A program made the translations under genes and the position numbers. A DNA stretch of 64,000 nucleotides, taken from Galeopsis tetrahit. Taxonomy: Eukaryota > Streptophyta > Magnoliopsida > Lamiales > Lamiaceae. The stretch spans positions 58,234,845 to 58,298,844 of the forward strand of contig OY776129.1 of assembly GCA_963675135.1 (NCBI GenBank), given 5' to 3'. Shown here piece by piece: positions 1 to 11,716 of the stretch. The notes beneath the pieces were generated by a model that made no database searches, had not been told where the DNA came from, and saw only the letters and a program-made list of their open reading frames with translations. Each line of letters opens with the position of its first letter. Position 1 is the first letter of the stretch.

Positions 1-1833
1 GGAGTATGCATATAACGACGGTGAATCAGGATCTTGTACGTGATGACTGGACTTTTGAAATTGAACATTGAAAGAAAAAAATCAACTTGAAAATTAAACA
101 CTCTTTGATCGAAAACAAGAAGAAAAGAGTGTATGATTTTACAATTAATAGAGTTCGAATTAATTTAGGTGAGTGACTTACAACAATAAGGATATATAGA
201 GCTAGTAAATTAAAAACAATTTCTAGTTTATTACTACTACTAGTATACAAAAGCACTCTCCGATAAATCAGGTAAAATCACCTACTATAATTTAACATGC
301 AGAGAGGGATAAAATTGCATTTATTTAAATTTGTTTGACTATCCGTTTCACGCAAAATTTTGGTGAGACTTTAATGCTTTATTATTGTAAAAAAGAATTC
401 ACACGACACTACTGTTTAAATAATTATGTGTACAAATTACTATCAAAATAACAAACAAAAAAATCAGCATCAAGAAAAGTAGGCCACATTATTGCCAAGC
501 ATCTGTTCACAACTATTCACATCTCACTCTTTCACATCATGATCCAATTATGGTATTTAAATTTTTTTGCAAATATTGATCTCTAAATATCATCGATTAA
601 TTTAATTTGTAGATGGGTTGAGTGTGGAATGCAGTTTAGAATTTATTGTACCATTAATTGTACATTATATATGTGCAGATAAACATTAAATAAATATCCA
701 AGTTGCGTAAAAAAAGAGTAATTTTATAATCGAAGTCATAAATTTGCAAGATGTAATTGTCAACCAAAGAATAAAGTTTTGTTGGCATGTACTTGAAAAT
801 AACATTGGAAAGTTATCAGAAGCATTGAAAAAACTGGCTATGTAACAAGAATATACATATATATAGAGTACAAAGTCAATTTGGACCACGTACTAAATTA
901 GCGACTTCAATTGAATATCATAAAATTATCTTACACAATTAGTTGGGACCATACTTGTTTCTTGTACCACTAAATGTTCAAAAAATTCAACTACTAGAAA
1001 CAAAGGAAGTGTCCATTTACAGACTTTTATGGGAAGGTGATATATAAATTAATCACTTTCACATTTAAAAATACAAAAACTTATCGAGCTATATAGGCAG
1101 ATTTATAGAGTTGACAATCTCATAATTTTAATTTAGGTGAAGAATTTTTTTTTTCCTTAGATGCTTCTAACGTGACATCCTCTCACTGAATGTGTTTCAT
1201 GCGACGAAGAAAAAGGTAAAAGTTATTTCATCAGATATACTGTACATAATACATCCCGTTTTCCGTGAGACTATCATGTGATGTTTGTTTAACTATATAT
1301 TGTTGAGCTTTTGATATTTGAATTTTTAAAATTTCTAAGAATTTAATTATAATCTGTCTCATTAAAAATAAATAATATGACCAAAAACACACAAGTAACA
1401 GATAAAATTAGGGTGAATTAATGAACAAATTAATTTAAGGTGGGCGATTTAATTATTATGATGAATAATGTTAGGTAGTGATAATACAAGACAGAGAGTA
1501 AAGGCCAAAGAGAGGGAGATGACATGCATTTTGGTATAATAATAATATTAATAATAATCTGAAAAATGGATTAGACAGGGGAGTATTGTTATAAGAAAAA
1601 TGATTGGTCCTTAACTTGAAAATATATATTACACTTTTTGACTTCACCCCCTAATATATAATTCCTTTCTATGATAAACTCTGATCTAGAACTCTAGTGT
1701 GAAGAGTTTGATTTGAATTTCACCTAATTAATTAACTAATTGATTCCAAGACTTTGTGGTGCGATGAAGAGTATATAAATACATATTATACACAACTATA
1801 AATACCATCGTGACACGAGCTTTCACGGTACCT

Positions 1834-1938
1834 ATGGATTAGGACACAATCTTTTTTTTTATCGGTAAAAGATATATTATTATTATTGGGTATAAAGGAT
1901 ACCCGAGAAAATCATTGTAATGGATTAGGACACCATCT
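1834..1938 (-). mobile_element. Tiny 5'-truncated non-LTR insertion with target duplication
   Basis: A 19-bp direct repeat beginning 'atggattaggacac' lies at 1834-1852 and again at 1920-1938 with one mismatch. The roughly 67 bp between them starts with a T run at 1853-1861. Read on the minus strand the insert therefore ends in poly(A), as left by target-primed reverse transcription. It is too short to assign to a LINE or SINE family. Confidence 0.6.
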
Positions 1939-2399
1939 TGATTATGTGAGTATTTGTAAACACTAGTTTATTTTTAAAAACATTTCTTTTTTAAATATAT
2001 ATAATCACTTTTGGAGTGTTTATAAACACAACCAGGTGATTGAGAGAATTTATTAAAAGTGATTTTAGTGAAGCACCACTCACTCCAGCTACTTTTAATA
2101 GTTTTTATGTGATTCTCATCATTATAATAAATAATTTTATCTTTCACAATTGAAATGATATTTTAGTTTTACCTATTAATTACTTATTCAAATGTATAAG
2201 GGTATTTTTTGTAATATTATAAAAAGGAAAAAGTGATTTGTTTTGTAAACACCCAACATATACAAAATTAATTAAAAGTGTTTAATTTTAAAACACTATC
2301 AACTTTTAATTTTATTACAAAAATCAATTTTAATCACTTTGAATCAATCACAATTGTTTGCAAACACACCCTATGTTTGATTTGCTAATAAATATGTAA

Positions 2400-2763
2400 G
2401 GCATGTTTATTTTGGGACTCACATGTCCGGACGTAGGACGTAACGTCCCCCATTTTTTTTCTAGTTCGGAATTTCACATTCGAATTTCAACATTCAATTA
2501 CATTCATCCCTAAAAATATCTATATATTCTACTATTATAATAATACAACATCACACACTCTTACTAATTGATTTGACATAAAATTATATTATATAATACA
2601 ACATCACACACTCTTACACAATTGATTTGACATAAAGTTACATCACATCCTACTCAACATCCCAAAATAAACATACACAATCATTATTAATCAGAATTTC
2701 CCCATCTAGGATTTCCCCATCTCCATCTCTCCCATCCTACATAATCCCAAAACAAACATGCCC
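2400..2763. mobile_element. MITE-like element with AAGG(G)CATGTTT termini
   Basis: The left end reads 'ggcatgtttattttggga'. The right end at about 2746-2763 reads 'tcccaaaacaaacatgccc', its inverted complement with few changes. The element is about 365 bp and has no coding capacity. A clean target duplication is not obvious (TAA on the left, TTA on the right), so Tourist (PIF/Harbinger) membership is only likely. Confidence 0.5.
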
Positions 2764-2969
2764 TTAATTAATGTTCGAAAAATTTAAAGTGTAAATAATT
2801 TTTAAGGAGTCAGTAGATATTTTAAAGTGCAAATAATTTTTAAGAAGTCAATAGATACAAAGCTTTATTTTGACTTCAATTAGACTCCCGACTTATAACG
2901 TAACGGTGGAATTGATCTCCAAATTAATTGATTTTTTTGGTTGGATATCATGATTTAAAAGATAAAAAG

Positions 2970-3003
<34 letters not shown>

Positions 3004-3219
3004 TAACTTTTTGTGGAATTTAATATCTTGTACAACCATAACAATTAATGAAAACAAAAATGATCTACTCCACATGATATATATTTTTTTTTTTTTGCAC
3101 CACATGATTTGGGTATTGATTTGCTAGAAAAAAAGATAGGGAATTAGCTGGAATCTTGATCAATTAGATGAAGCAACAAAAGATGATGCAGCGAACCTCC
3201 ATTATTAATTAGGAAAAAG

Positions 3220-3370
3220 TTAATCTCAAGTATATATACAGTGCTTGAGATTCTAATAATCCATTGAGTCATCTTTGTAATTGAGACTTGATCATTTTTG
3301 CAATACACAAAATTTGTGTTCTTGATTCCTTTCTTTTGTAACTAGATGATCCATGATTGGATCATCAACA
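3220..3370 (+). repeat. 5' LTR of copia element, 5'-truncated
   Basis: It ends in 'ggatcatcaaca' directly before the primer-binding site and matches 8026-8176. Upstream of 3220 the two copies diverge completely. The right LTR probably begins at 7925 just after the purine tract, so the left LTR has lost its first part. It includes a 'tatatata' stretch that could serve as the element's TATA box. Confidence 0.85.
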
Positions 3371-3382
3371 TGGTATCAGTCT
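3371..3382 (+). promoter_or_regulatory. Copia primer-binding site (Met-tRNA type)
   Basis: The bases 'tggtatcagtct' directly follow the LTR. The plant copia primer site complementary to initiator Met-tRNA is normally TGGTATCAGAGC. The first nine bases match, while AGAGC has changed to AGTCT, so priming is probably weakened. Confidence 0.85.
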
Positions 3383-3501
3383 CCAAATAGGTTTCGACTT
3401 TGGTTAAATTGAGAAATTCTTCGTCTCCCTCTTTTCTAGGGCTTCGATTTCTCTTCTTCCACCCGTTTTTCCGTTTTCTGGCGATTCCTCTCAATTCATC
3501 C

Positions 3502-4668
3502 ATGGCGGATAACAATCCCAGCAACAATTCCACTTCTGGCACATCAACGGCGACGGCGAACACCAACACCACCTCTCTTGACCCAGCCCTTAATCCCCTC
3601 TCTCCGTTGGCGCTACACCAGAACGCCAATCCTGCTGTGGCGATTGTTCTTGCGCCCCTTGATGGAACCAATTATGCCTCCTGGAGCCACGCCATCAAAA
3701 GAGGCCTCAGCGTGAAGAACAAAGCCCGCCTCATCGATGGCTCCCTACCTATTCCAGATGAGGATCAAGAACCGGCCATCTACGCTGCCTGGGTAAGAGT
3801 TAATGATCTTGTTCTTATGTGGATTCTTAACTCGATTATCCCTGACATTAAGAGAACCTTGAAGTATTTTTCTATTGCTAAAGATGTTTGGGATTAGTTA
3901 AAACTTAGGTATGCTCTATCTGACGGCACTAGAGTCTACCATCTAGAAAAATCCCTAAGCTCCATTACTCAGGGTTCTCAATCTCTTGTCTGTTACTATA
4001 ATCAGTTTAAAGCCCTGTGGGATGAATATCTTAGTTTTAGGCCACTCCTTAAATGCTCTTGTGGTGCTATGGATTCTTGTAGCTGTGATTTGCCTAAACT
4101 AATGACTAAAACTCAGGAACAAGATTTCGTAATGAAATTCTTAGTAGGCCTGAATGATTCATATACAACTATTAAGAGCCAATTTCTGTTGCAATCTCCT
4201 TTTCCCCCTTTGTCAAAAATTTATGGCCTATTGCTTCAAGAGGAATCCCAAAGAAATCTTAACCTCACCCCTGAACCTACTCATCTTGATTCCATTGCCA
4301 TGACTGCAAAGAATCCTAGATTCTATAGAGACAGAAGAAAACCTCTTAAATGTGGGAATTGTGATGGATTGGGGCACACCATTGATAGATGCTTTCACAT
4401 CATTGGCTTTCCCCCTGGTTGGAAAGGACCTAGAGGGCTCACTAGTAAGGATTCTAACAAAACAGCCAGCAACTCCCTTAGGTCCCTTCCTGGGAAAGAC
4501 CCCTCCAATCCCCTCATCCATCCTGAATACTATAACAGCTTTGTGAGCTCCTCTAAGATGCAGCACCCTGGTGACACCAAGGATCCTACTCATTTTGCAG
4601 CAGGGGCCTCAACTGTTTTGATTGAAGATCTTCCCCCCCCCCCCCCCCCACCATTACATCTGGTATGA
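3502..4668 (+). pseudogene. gag: Copia gag, interrupted by a stop codon
   Basis: The best start is ATG 3502, because 'MADNNPSNNSTSGT' is a typical low-complexity gag N terminus; an upstream ATG at 3400 is also open. The capsid-like region contains 'LDGTNYASW', common in plant copia gag. An in-frame TAG at 3895-3897 follows 'KDVWD'; the same frame continues after it and reopens with the ATG at 4069. A CX2CX4HX4C zinc knuckle (CGNCDGLGHTIDRC) lies at 4351-4392. The frame ends after a run of prolines encoded by the C tract at 4633-4649. Gag would form the virus-like particle, but this copy cannot make a full protein without read-through. Confidence 0.9.
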
Positions 4669-7600
4669 TTTCTACTACTTGCTGTAATTCTACTTTTTTT
4701 TCCACATGGATCTTGGACACTGGAGCTACAGATCACATGGTGCATGATATCTCCATGTTTTCTACTCCTCCCAGTGTTGCCAACATTCATATTTCTCTCC
4801 CAAATAAGGCTATATCCATAGCTACACACATGGGCAACATCACCATAAATGAGCACCTCACATTGTATAATGTTCTATATGTTCCAGATTTTACTTTCAA
4901 TCTCTTGTCCATTAGCCATATGACTAGATACTCTAATTGTACTGCTAGTTTCTTGTCCTCACATTGTATTTTACAGGACAACTTGAGCAAGAGGGTGATT
5001 GGTACTGCTGAGCAAGTGAGAGGATTATATCTCCTACATACTTCTCCCTCAACACACTGTACTTTAGAGTATTCTGCTATTTCTGGTACTGCTAATAATG
5101 AACATTGTATGTTTGACTTGTGGCATAGGAGATTAGGCCATACCTCAAGAAAATGTATGCTGCACATTCCTGATTTGAATGTAACTCCTACTAATAAACA
5201 TAATGATTGTTTGATTTGCCCATTGGCTAAGCAAAAGAAAAGATCATTTCCTTTAAGCACCTCTACATCTTCTCATGCTTTTCAATTGATACATTGTGAT
5301 GTTTGGGGGCCATTTGCTTTATGTTCTGTCACTGGTCATAAATACTTTCTTACTATAGTGGATGACTTCAGTAGATGTACTTGGATTTACCTTTTAAGAG
5401 CCAAGAGTGATGTTAAACATTCCTTAGAAAACTTCTACAATATGGTCCTTACTCAATTTCACTCTAAAATACAAACTTTAAGAAGTGATAATGGGACTGA
5501 GTTTATACTTTCTAACTTCTTTCATAAGTTGGGAATCATTCATCAAACATCCTGTGTTGAAACCCCCCAACAAAATGGTATTGTAGAGAGAAAACATCAA
5601 CATTTTCTTCAAGTTGCTAGGGCTCTCATGTTTCAATCTTCTCTTCCCTTAAAGTATTGGAGTGAGAGCATTAAAACTGCTGCTTTCATTATCAATAGAA
5701 TCCCTTCTTATATACTAAATCATAGATCCCCCTTTGAAATGCTATATGGATCAAAACCTGACTATTCTTTTCTCAAAATCTTTGGATGCTTATGTTTTGC
5801 TAACACATTGGTTTCCAATAGACATAAATTTGATCCTAGGGCCACCAAGTGTGTCTTTATTGGCTATCCCTTTGGCACAAAGGGCTACAAATTGTTGGAA
5901 ATTGAAACTGGTAAAATCATTATTTCCAGAAATGTTAAGTTTTTTTAACACATCTTCCCCTTTGCTAACACAAGCACTCTCACTCAGCACACTACACCCT
6001 TACATAGTAATGATGTTGATGATGATGACACTGATTCTCATATTCACACAGATTTGCTTCATGAGTTTACTACACATACCACTGTTCCCACCCCCTTTGA
6101 CAATAACACTTTGCCTCCTGATGATACCACTCAAAACCATGAGGATCATGTGCATGATACCACTGATATTGTTGTCCACATGCCTGATTCTAACACCAGG
6201 CCCCATAGAACCAAAACTCAACCTGCCTATCTATAGGTCTATGAAACAAATCTTCCAGCTTCTGTTGGTCATGCTAAAATCAACATTTCCCTTTCTGATA
6301 AACACTATCCCATCCAACATTTTCTCTCTACTGATAGGTTGTCTAATTCTTATAAACTATTTACAGCCTCTATTTCCCAACAACAAGAGCCCAAAAGCTA
6401 TAAACAGGCATCTCTTGACCAAAATTGGGTCAATGCTATGAAAAATGAAATTGCTGCCCTTGAAAAGAATAATACTTGGACTCTTGTTAATCTGCCTATA
6501 GGGAAGCACTGTATAGGCTGTAGATGGATTTATAAAATTAAGTACAACTCTGATGGTTCTATAGAAAGGTATAAAGCTAGACTTGTTGCTAAAGGCTATA
6601 CACAACAAGAAGACATTGACTATTTTGATACATTTTCCCCTGTGGCCAAAATTACCTCTGTTAGAATCTTACTTGCTGTTGCCACATCTAAAAATTGGCA
6701 TGTTCACCAATTAGATGTCAATAATGCTTTCTTACATGGTGACTTGAATGAAGAGATATATATGTTACCCCCTCCTGGTTATTGTTCACAGGTTGAGAAA
6801 AGGGTGTGCAAGTTAAACAAAAGTCTTTATGGGTTAAAACAGGCTTCCAAACAATGGTTTACTAAATTGACTGCTTGTTTACTATCCTTAGGCTTTAGTC
6901 AATCAAAAGCTGATACATCTCTTTTCACTAGACAAAATGATGTTCATTTCACTGCTATACTCTGTTATGTGGATGATCTCATTATAACAGGTACTAACAT
7001 CCACATCATCAATACCATTAAACTGCATTTACATGAGAAATTCACTATCAAGGACCTTGGGCCTTTGAGATATATACTGGGCATTGAAATTGCTAGAAAT
7101 AACAAAGGCATGTCTTTGTGTCAAAGGAAATATGCTCTTGACTTACTTCAAGATTCTGGATATTTGGGTTGTAAACCATCTTCTGCACCTATGGATCCCA
7201 AAGTTTCTTTTGACACTACTTCTCCTCCCCTTGAAAATCCTGCTTATTACAGGAAGATAGTTGGTAAGCTTCTTTACCTCACCATTACTAGGCCTGACAT
7301 TTCATATGCAGTTCAGACATTAAGCCAGTTCATGCAGCTCCCTACTCAAGCTCATCTGACTGCAATGCATAGAGTTTTGAGGTACATCAAAGGATCACCT
7401 GGTACAGGGGTATTCTATCCCAAACTCAATACATTTAAATTGCATGCTTTCTCTGATTTTGATTGGGCTAGATGTTTACAAACAAGGAAGAGTATTACAG
7501 GTTTTAGTATTTACTTTGGTGACTCTCTAATCTCTTGGAAATCCAAGAAACAACATACTGTAAGAAGGTCATCAGCTGAGGCAGAGTATAGGGCACTGGC

Positions 7601-7946
7601 TACTACAAGTTGTGAACTTCAGTGGATCCATTTCATCCTTGCTGACTTGAAGATTCATCATTCCACTCCTTCCAACATGTACACTGACAGCAAAAGTGCA
7701 TTTTCCATTGCACACAATCCTTGTCTTCATCAAAGAACGAAGCACATCTCTTTGGACTACCACTTCACAAGAGAGAAGATTCAAGAAGGCCTTCTCAAAC
7801 TTGTTCACATTCCAACTGAACAGAATTTGGCTGACATGCTCACCAAGCCTTTGTCTACTTCTCTTTTTGGTTTACATTTTTCCAAAATGGGCTTGATAAA
7901 TATCCATTCCCATTTTGAGGGGGGTATAAAGGAGTCTAATAGATAG
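4665..7946 (+). pseudogene. pol: Copia pol: protease, integrase, RT, RNase H, with two stops
   Basis: This frame differs from gag, and the switch coincides with the 17-C run at 4633-4649. The aspartic protease motif DTGA is at about 4716. The integrase zinc-binding region (H...H...CLIC) lies near 5120-5225. The integrase core carries catalytic Asp at 5298, Asp at 5487 and Glu at 5586, with about 32 residues between the last two. An in-frame TAA at 5946-5948 and TAG at 6234-6236 interrupt the variable linker. RT follows (LDVNNAFLHG near 6710, catalytic YVDD at 6966-6977). RNase H has 'SSAEAEYRAL' near 7570 and 'YTDSKSA' near 7680. The protein ends 'HFEGGIKESNR' at the purine tract. The RT and RNase H frame is otherwise open for over 500 codons, so inactivation looks recent. 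Confidence 0.93.
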
Positions 7947-8176
7947 GTCTTTACTTACATTTTTAGTTCACCCTTTTAATAGGGTAGTTAATGGGTTAGT
8001 TTAGCAGTTAGTTGGTTGGATTAGATTAATCTCAAGTATATATACAGTGCTTGAGATTCTAATAACCCATTGAGTCATCTTTGTAATTGAGACTTGATCA
8101 TTTCTGCAATACACAAAATTTGTGTTCTTAATTCCTTTCTTTTGTAACTAGATGATCCATGATTGGATCATCAACA
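7925..8176 (+). repeat. 3' LTR of copia element with preceding purine tract
   Basis: A GAGGGGGG tract at 7917-7924 primes plus-strand synthesis in such elements, so the LTR should start at about 7925. The last 151 bp match the left LTR. The first base pair reads TA instead of the usual TG, probably a point mutation. It ends CA at 8176. Confidence 0.8.
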
Positions 8177-8737
8177 CAAACTGAAAATAATGAAGCTCGG
8201 ATTAATGATTAAACACGATTAGGGTTGGGGAAAGATATACTCCATATTCAGACATCAGAAAGGATATATAATTAGGTTTTGGTGAAGTAGATTAGCTAAA
8301 AATATATAAATGGATAATCAGTTTCATAGAGATGAGTCTAATTAAATTTAAAATAAAATTTATATCTAACCTGTAAAATCATTTGTATGTATACCAAATG
8401 ATAGAAAATACACTATACATGTGCAATTCAATTTGAATTCTTGAGATATTCGGAATAGACTATACCCCCAACATATATATCTAGCCAACGAGATGATAAA
8501 AATCATTGTAATTAAGGCCCAATAAAAAATTGATTTAAGATGGGACATCCAACAACAATGACGACGTAAGAAATCGAAGAATCATCAGAATTAATTAGAA
8601 ATCATACATTGAGATTTTACATAAAAATTGATAAATTGATGAAATAATTGGAATGGTAAGAATTACCTATTCGATATCTATTACAGTATAAGAATAATTA
8701 GTGAGGCACCAACTTCAATTCATGCGTCAATTTCAAC
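8177..8737. other. Intergenic, nothing recognised
   Basis: AT-rich sequence between the copia element and a Stowaway MITE. No coding frame or repeat structure was identified. Confidence 0.5.
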
Positions 8738-8739
8738 TA

Positions 8740-9001
8740 ATCCCTCCGTCTCACAAAGATAGTCACGTATTCCTTTTTTGGATGTCCCAAATTATAGTCA
8801 CATTTTCTCTTTTACTTTAGTATTAAATGCTTTATTGTCAATTTTACCCCTAATTTATAAGAGTAATTAATGCTTAGCAGATTTTGGAGTATTAAATTTT
8901 AAGGGCAAAATGGACACATTAGCTCAATTTGACTGCATTTATTGATTTTTCTTAATCTGTGTGCAAAGTCAAATGTGGCTATCTTTGTGGGACGGAGGGA
9001 G
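8740..9001. mobile_element. Stowaway-like MITE (Tc1/mariner)
   Basis: The termini are inverted complements of the CTCCCTCCGTCCCACAAAGATAG type: 'tccctccgtctcacaaagat' at the left, 'atctttgtgggacggaggga' at the right. Both sides are flanked by TA (8738-8739 and 9002-9003), the Stowaway target duplication. It is 262 bp with no coding capacity. Confidence 0.9.
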
Positions 9002-9003
9002 TA

Positions 9004-10429
9004 TTTAATTTTAGCTAGTCAATGGAGATGAATTGATTAATGACAAATGGGGATTGAAAAGGGTTAATTAAAGTATTAGTGATGCTAAGCTTGTTCAAGA
9101 AAATCATCATTAACCTGTCCACATTTTACTACATTGTGACCTAATTAAGGATAGGGTTTTTGATGCAAAATAATTTGAGTAGGCATGTATCATTAAATAA
9201 ATACTAAAAAATTGGTCCACTGTGTGTGCAAGTTGTAGATATATACTGTAATAATATAAGATGAAGAATTGAATTGTTAAGACACATGATGTGTTTATAT
9301 ATTTATGCTAAAGAAGATAGAGGATGTTTCATCACTTGGTGGCGGTCCAAAAGTTAATAGGAAAAGTTAAAATCAGATATTATATGGTTTCATTTATGAT
9401 TCCCAACTACTGATGGTCCAAACTTGATCGTGTCCAAAAACCTTTATTAAATAAAATTAAATAAAATAAAATAAATACAAAACAACATCGATCGGCTTTT
9501 TAATGATCTGATGAATTTTTTATTTTATTTTTTGCAATTCTATCATTTTGTACCAAACTTTTAACAATAAGCAATAATGGAGGCCTTTTCCACTACTGAG
9601 ATACTCTCAACATTGTTAGAGTTGCAGTGGGTGGAGTTGGGCTGCGAGCTATTTGTGTTCGATTTGAATTTTATTGAATCGGGATCGAATACAATGATAT
9701 TTGACCTGACAAATTCGAGATCTTAATCAATCTTATATTCATAGTTATATTTTTTAGACGGATCTATATTTTACATCAAGAGGACACACATCTTTCATAC
9801 TACTCCCTCCTTAATTAAGTTTATAATAGTCATCTTTTAGTGGAATGCTAACAATAATAAAATGAGTAATTTTAAAACAATGGAGTATATAATTTTCAGC
9901 CTAAAAATAAATAAACTCTGCATATAAAATGTAAAAAAAAAAAAATCAACATCCAATTTCTCCCGCACCCCTTAAATCCATCCCTCATTTTAAAAGTGTG
10001 ATTTTCTGCCCATTGTTTATTTGGCAACCCAATAGCTCGTCCCATGGTTTCTAATATTCCTTTTTCACAAAAGCTTCCTTAATTTTCTCCTTTTCTTATC
10101 TATTACTACTATTAACTAACTATTAAGCTTGATTACAAATTATAATTAAGTTGAAAAAAAAAAAAGAATCGCAAATTCACGATTGAAATTAAAAGTCCAG
10201 CTCCTCGAGGTGCAAAAAATGACATTAACGTTCGACTTTTAAAAAAAAAAAATTTATCCCCTCAAAAAAATAATACGGAGTAATATATTTTTGAGAATAT
10301 ATACACCTTAGTATATAAATGTTATTTTTATATATAATCACTATAAGAAATTAAATTGAATTTTAATGACGAAATTTTCTCATTATACATTTTTCAGCTA
10401 AAAGTATTTAATGACATAACATGATTATG
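9004..10429. other. Intergenic, nothing recognised
   Basis: AT-rich DNA without a credible gene. Near 9806 a 'ctccctcc' motif suggests a decayed MITE end, but no matching right end was found. Homopolymer A runs occur around 9940, 10150 and 10240. Confidence 0.45.
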
Positions 10430-10612
10430 TTAGATTCGGTTTTTTGTAACCCCAAGAAGTTGGTCGAGTGGTGTAGGCTTGAGACTTAGCAGTATGCTCC
10501 TCTCTAGCTCTCAGGTTCAAAAACCCTAAGGTGCAAACAATTTCTATGGGACCATGTCCATACAGAGCGCAAAACTCTGGTTTTAATCGAGACCCCGCAA
10601 GTGGGCGGTCGC
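10430..10612 (+). mobile_element. tRNA-derived SINE-like sequence
   Basis: A Pol III A-box-like motif 'tggtcgagtgg' (10461-10471) is followed 43 bp later by a B-box-like 'ggttcaaaaacc' (10514-10525), the spacing found in tRNA genes and tRNA-derived SINEs. No cloverleaf forms, so it is not a tRNA gene. The body ends in 'accccgcaagtgggcggt' (10592-10609), which recurs at 11105-11122. Confidence 0.5.
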
Positions 10613-11165
10613 GGCGCCATTGACTTGACTCGTATTTTTGCACTTTTTAGCACAACAATACGATCCCCACAAGCGTATGGGTTCGATTGTAGTACGCAAG
10701 TACGACCAAGTAGTTTTTCGTTCCAAGGACCTAATTGAGTGAGAACGAAGCCCTAGAGTTAAGAGTTTTCATGCTATTGTAGTAACGCCACTTGTTTGTT
10801 TGTGGATTTTCGGAATTTAAAACGAAAGTATTAAACTAGATATACTAAAGTAACAATAACAAGACAAATGAAATGACACGCTATCTAACTTTCTTTTGAA
10901 AGTGCAAGAGAGGGGTATTGTCTCGGGTGTTTTCGTTTTATGGGTAATTCAATGAGTTAACCAATCAATTGCATAAATGAATCTATGGTTTTGAATTAAG
11001 CTAAAGACTATCACTCCTATGTGTAGACCCCCTCGAAAGGCATAGGTGAACACGTGCATTGATTAGCAATTATAGAATCTAATCAAATACGACTTTAAAC
11101 GGGACCCCCGCAAGTGGGCGGTGGGATTGGTCCCCCGAGATTAGTCGGTCTTTGAATTGGATACC
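10613..11165 (+). mobile_element. Possible retrotransposon remnant between SINE-like pieces
   Basis: The segment around 10655-10760 (bases such as 'ccccacaagcgtatgggttc' and 'acgaccaagtag') resembles the one at about 37220-37300. Such sequence is common in non-coding parts of plant gypsy-type elements. At 11105-11165 a second 'cccccgcaagtgggcggt' block continues into 'gggattggtcccccgag', which looks like the 3' part of a tRNA-derived SINE. The stretch between may thus be an insertion or a separate decayed repeat. Assignment is tentative. Confidence 0.35.
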
Positions 11166-11716
11166 CAAGACTAAAAAAAAATAATCAGTTTTTTTTAATG
11201 TATACCGAAACGCTTGTCCAATTATTTTTCTTATTTAATTTGTATTTTAGGAACGATCTTTTTTTTTTATGTCCCCCCAACTATAATTCTTGACATTTAT
11301 TCTTCTATAAATTAGGTTAAAGTAATTGAGATAAGGTGAAAGTACAATGTTGTAGTGATTGCAAGTGACAAAGGTTGGTACATTCATAAGTACTACTCTA
11401 GCAAATTAGATAAGTGAAAGAAGTATTCAAGTTGAAAAGGTTGTTTCAAGATGTAGTCATTTGAATTCAAACAGTGGTGCCCCAATTAAAAGGGCCAAGC
11501 CTGAAGAAATAATTAGGTGAATTATTTATATTTTTATTTAAAATTAAATTTAAATAGGAAAAAAAAACATTGTTCATAGTGCATGCCTCCTTCCAAAAGG
11601 AGTAAACAATAAAAGCTATAAGGTCCCATATGGTATGTCAGGCTTGATAATGCTAAGATTCCTGAAACTGGGATAATTAGTCTCCATTTGTAATCATATA
11701 TATCTACCCCACATTA
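11166..11716. other. Intergenic, nothing recognised
   Basis: AT-rich sequence with homopolymer runs (T8 near 11260, A7 near 11560). No coding frame, RNA fold or repeat pair was seen. Confidence 0.45.

Larger units (their letters stand above)
1..3219. other. Intergenic AT-rich DNA, no gene seen
   Basis: No reading frame here has a recognisable domain or usable exon structure; the longest open frames are short and low in complexity. The stretch holds the small retro-insertion at 1834-1938, the inverted-repeat element at 2400-2760, a (TA)n run near 2971-2994 and many poly-A/T tracts. Around 2525-2640 a roughly 58-bp AT-rich segment containing 'caacatcacacactctta' occurs twice in tandem. No tRNA-like fold was noticed. 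Confidence 0.6.
3220..8176 (+). mobile_element. Ty1/copia LTR retrotransposon, degenerate
   Basis: A near full-length copia element. A 151-bp segment at 3220-3370 recurs at 8026-8176 with three mismatches (about 98% identity) and no gaps. The methionine-tRNA primer site follows the left copy at once, and a purine tract follows the pol stop codon. Domains run gag, protease, integrase, RT, RNase H, which is the copia order. The coding region is broken by in-frame stops at 3895, 5946 and 6234 and by a frame change at a C run at 4633-4649, so this copy is non-autonomous. The left LTR seems to lack its first ~100 bp, and no target duplication was found. Confidence 0.95.

Noticed and set aside
10461..10525. 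tRNA gene at the A/B boxes
   Set aside because: The intervening bases do not fold into anticodon and T arms; it is better read as a SINE head.
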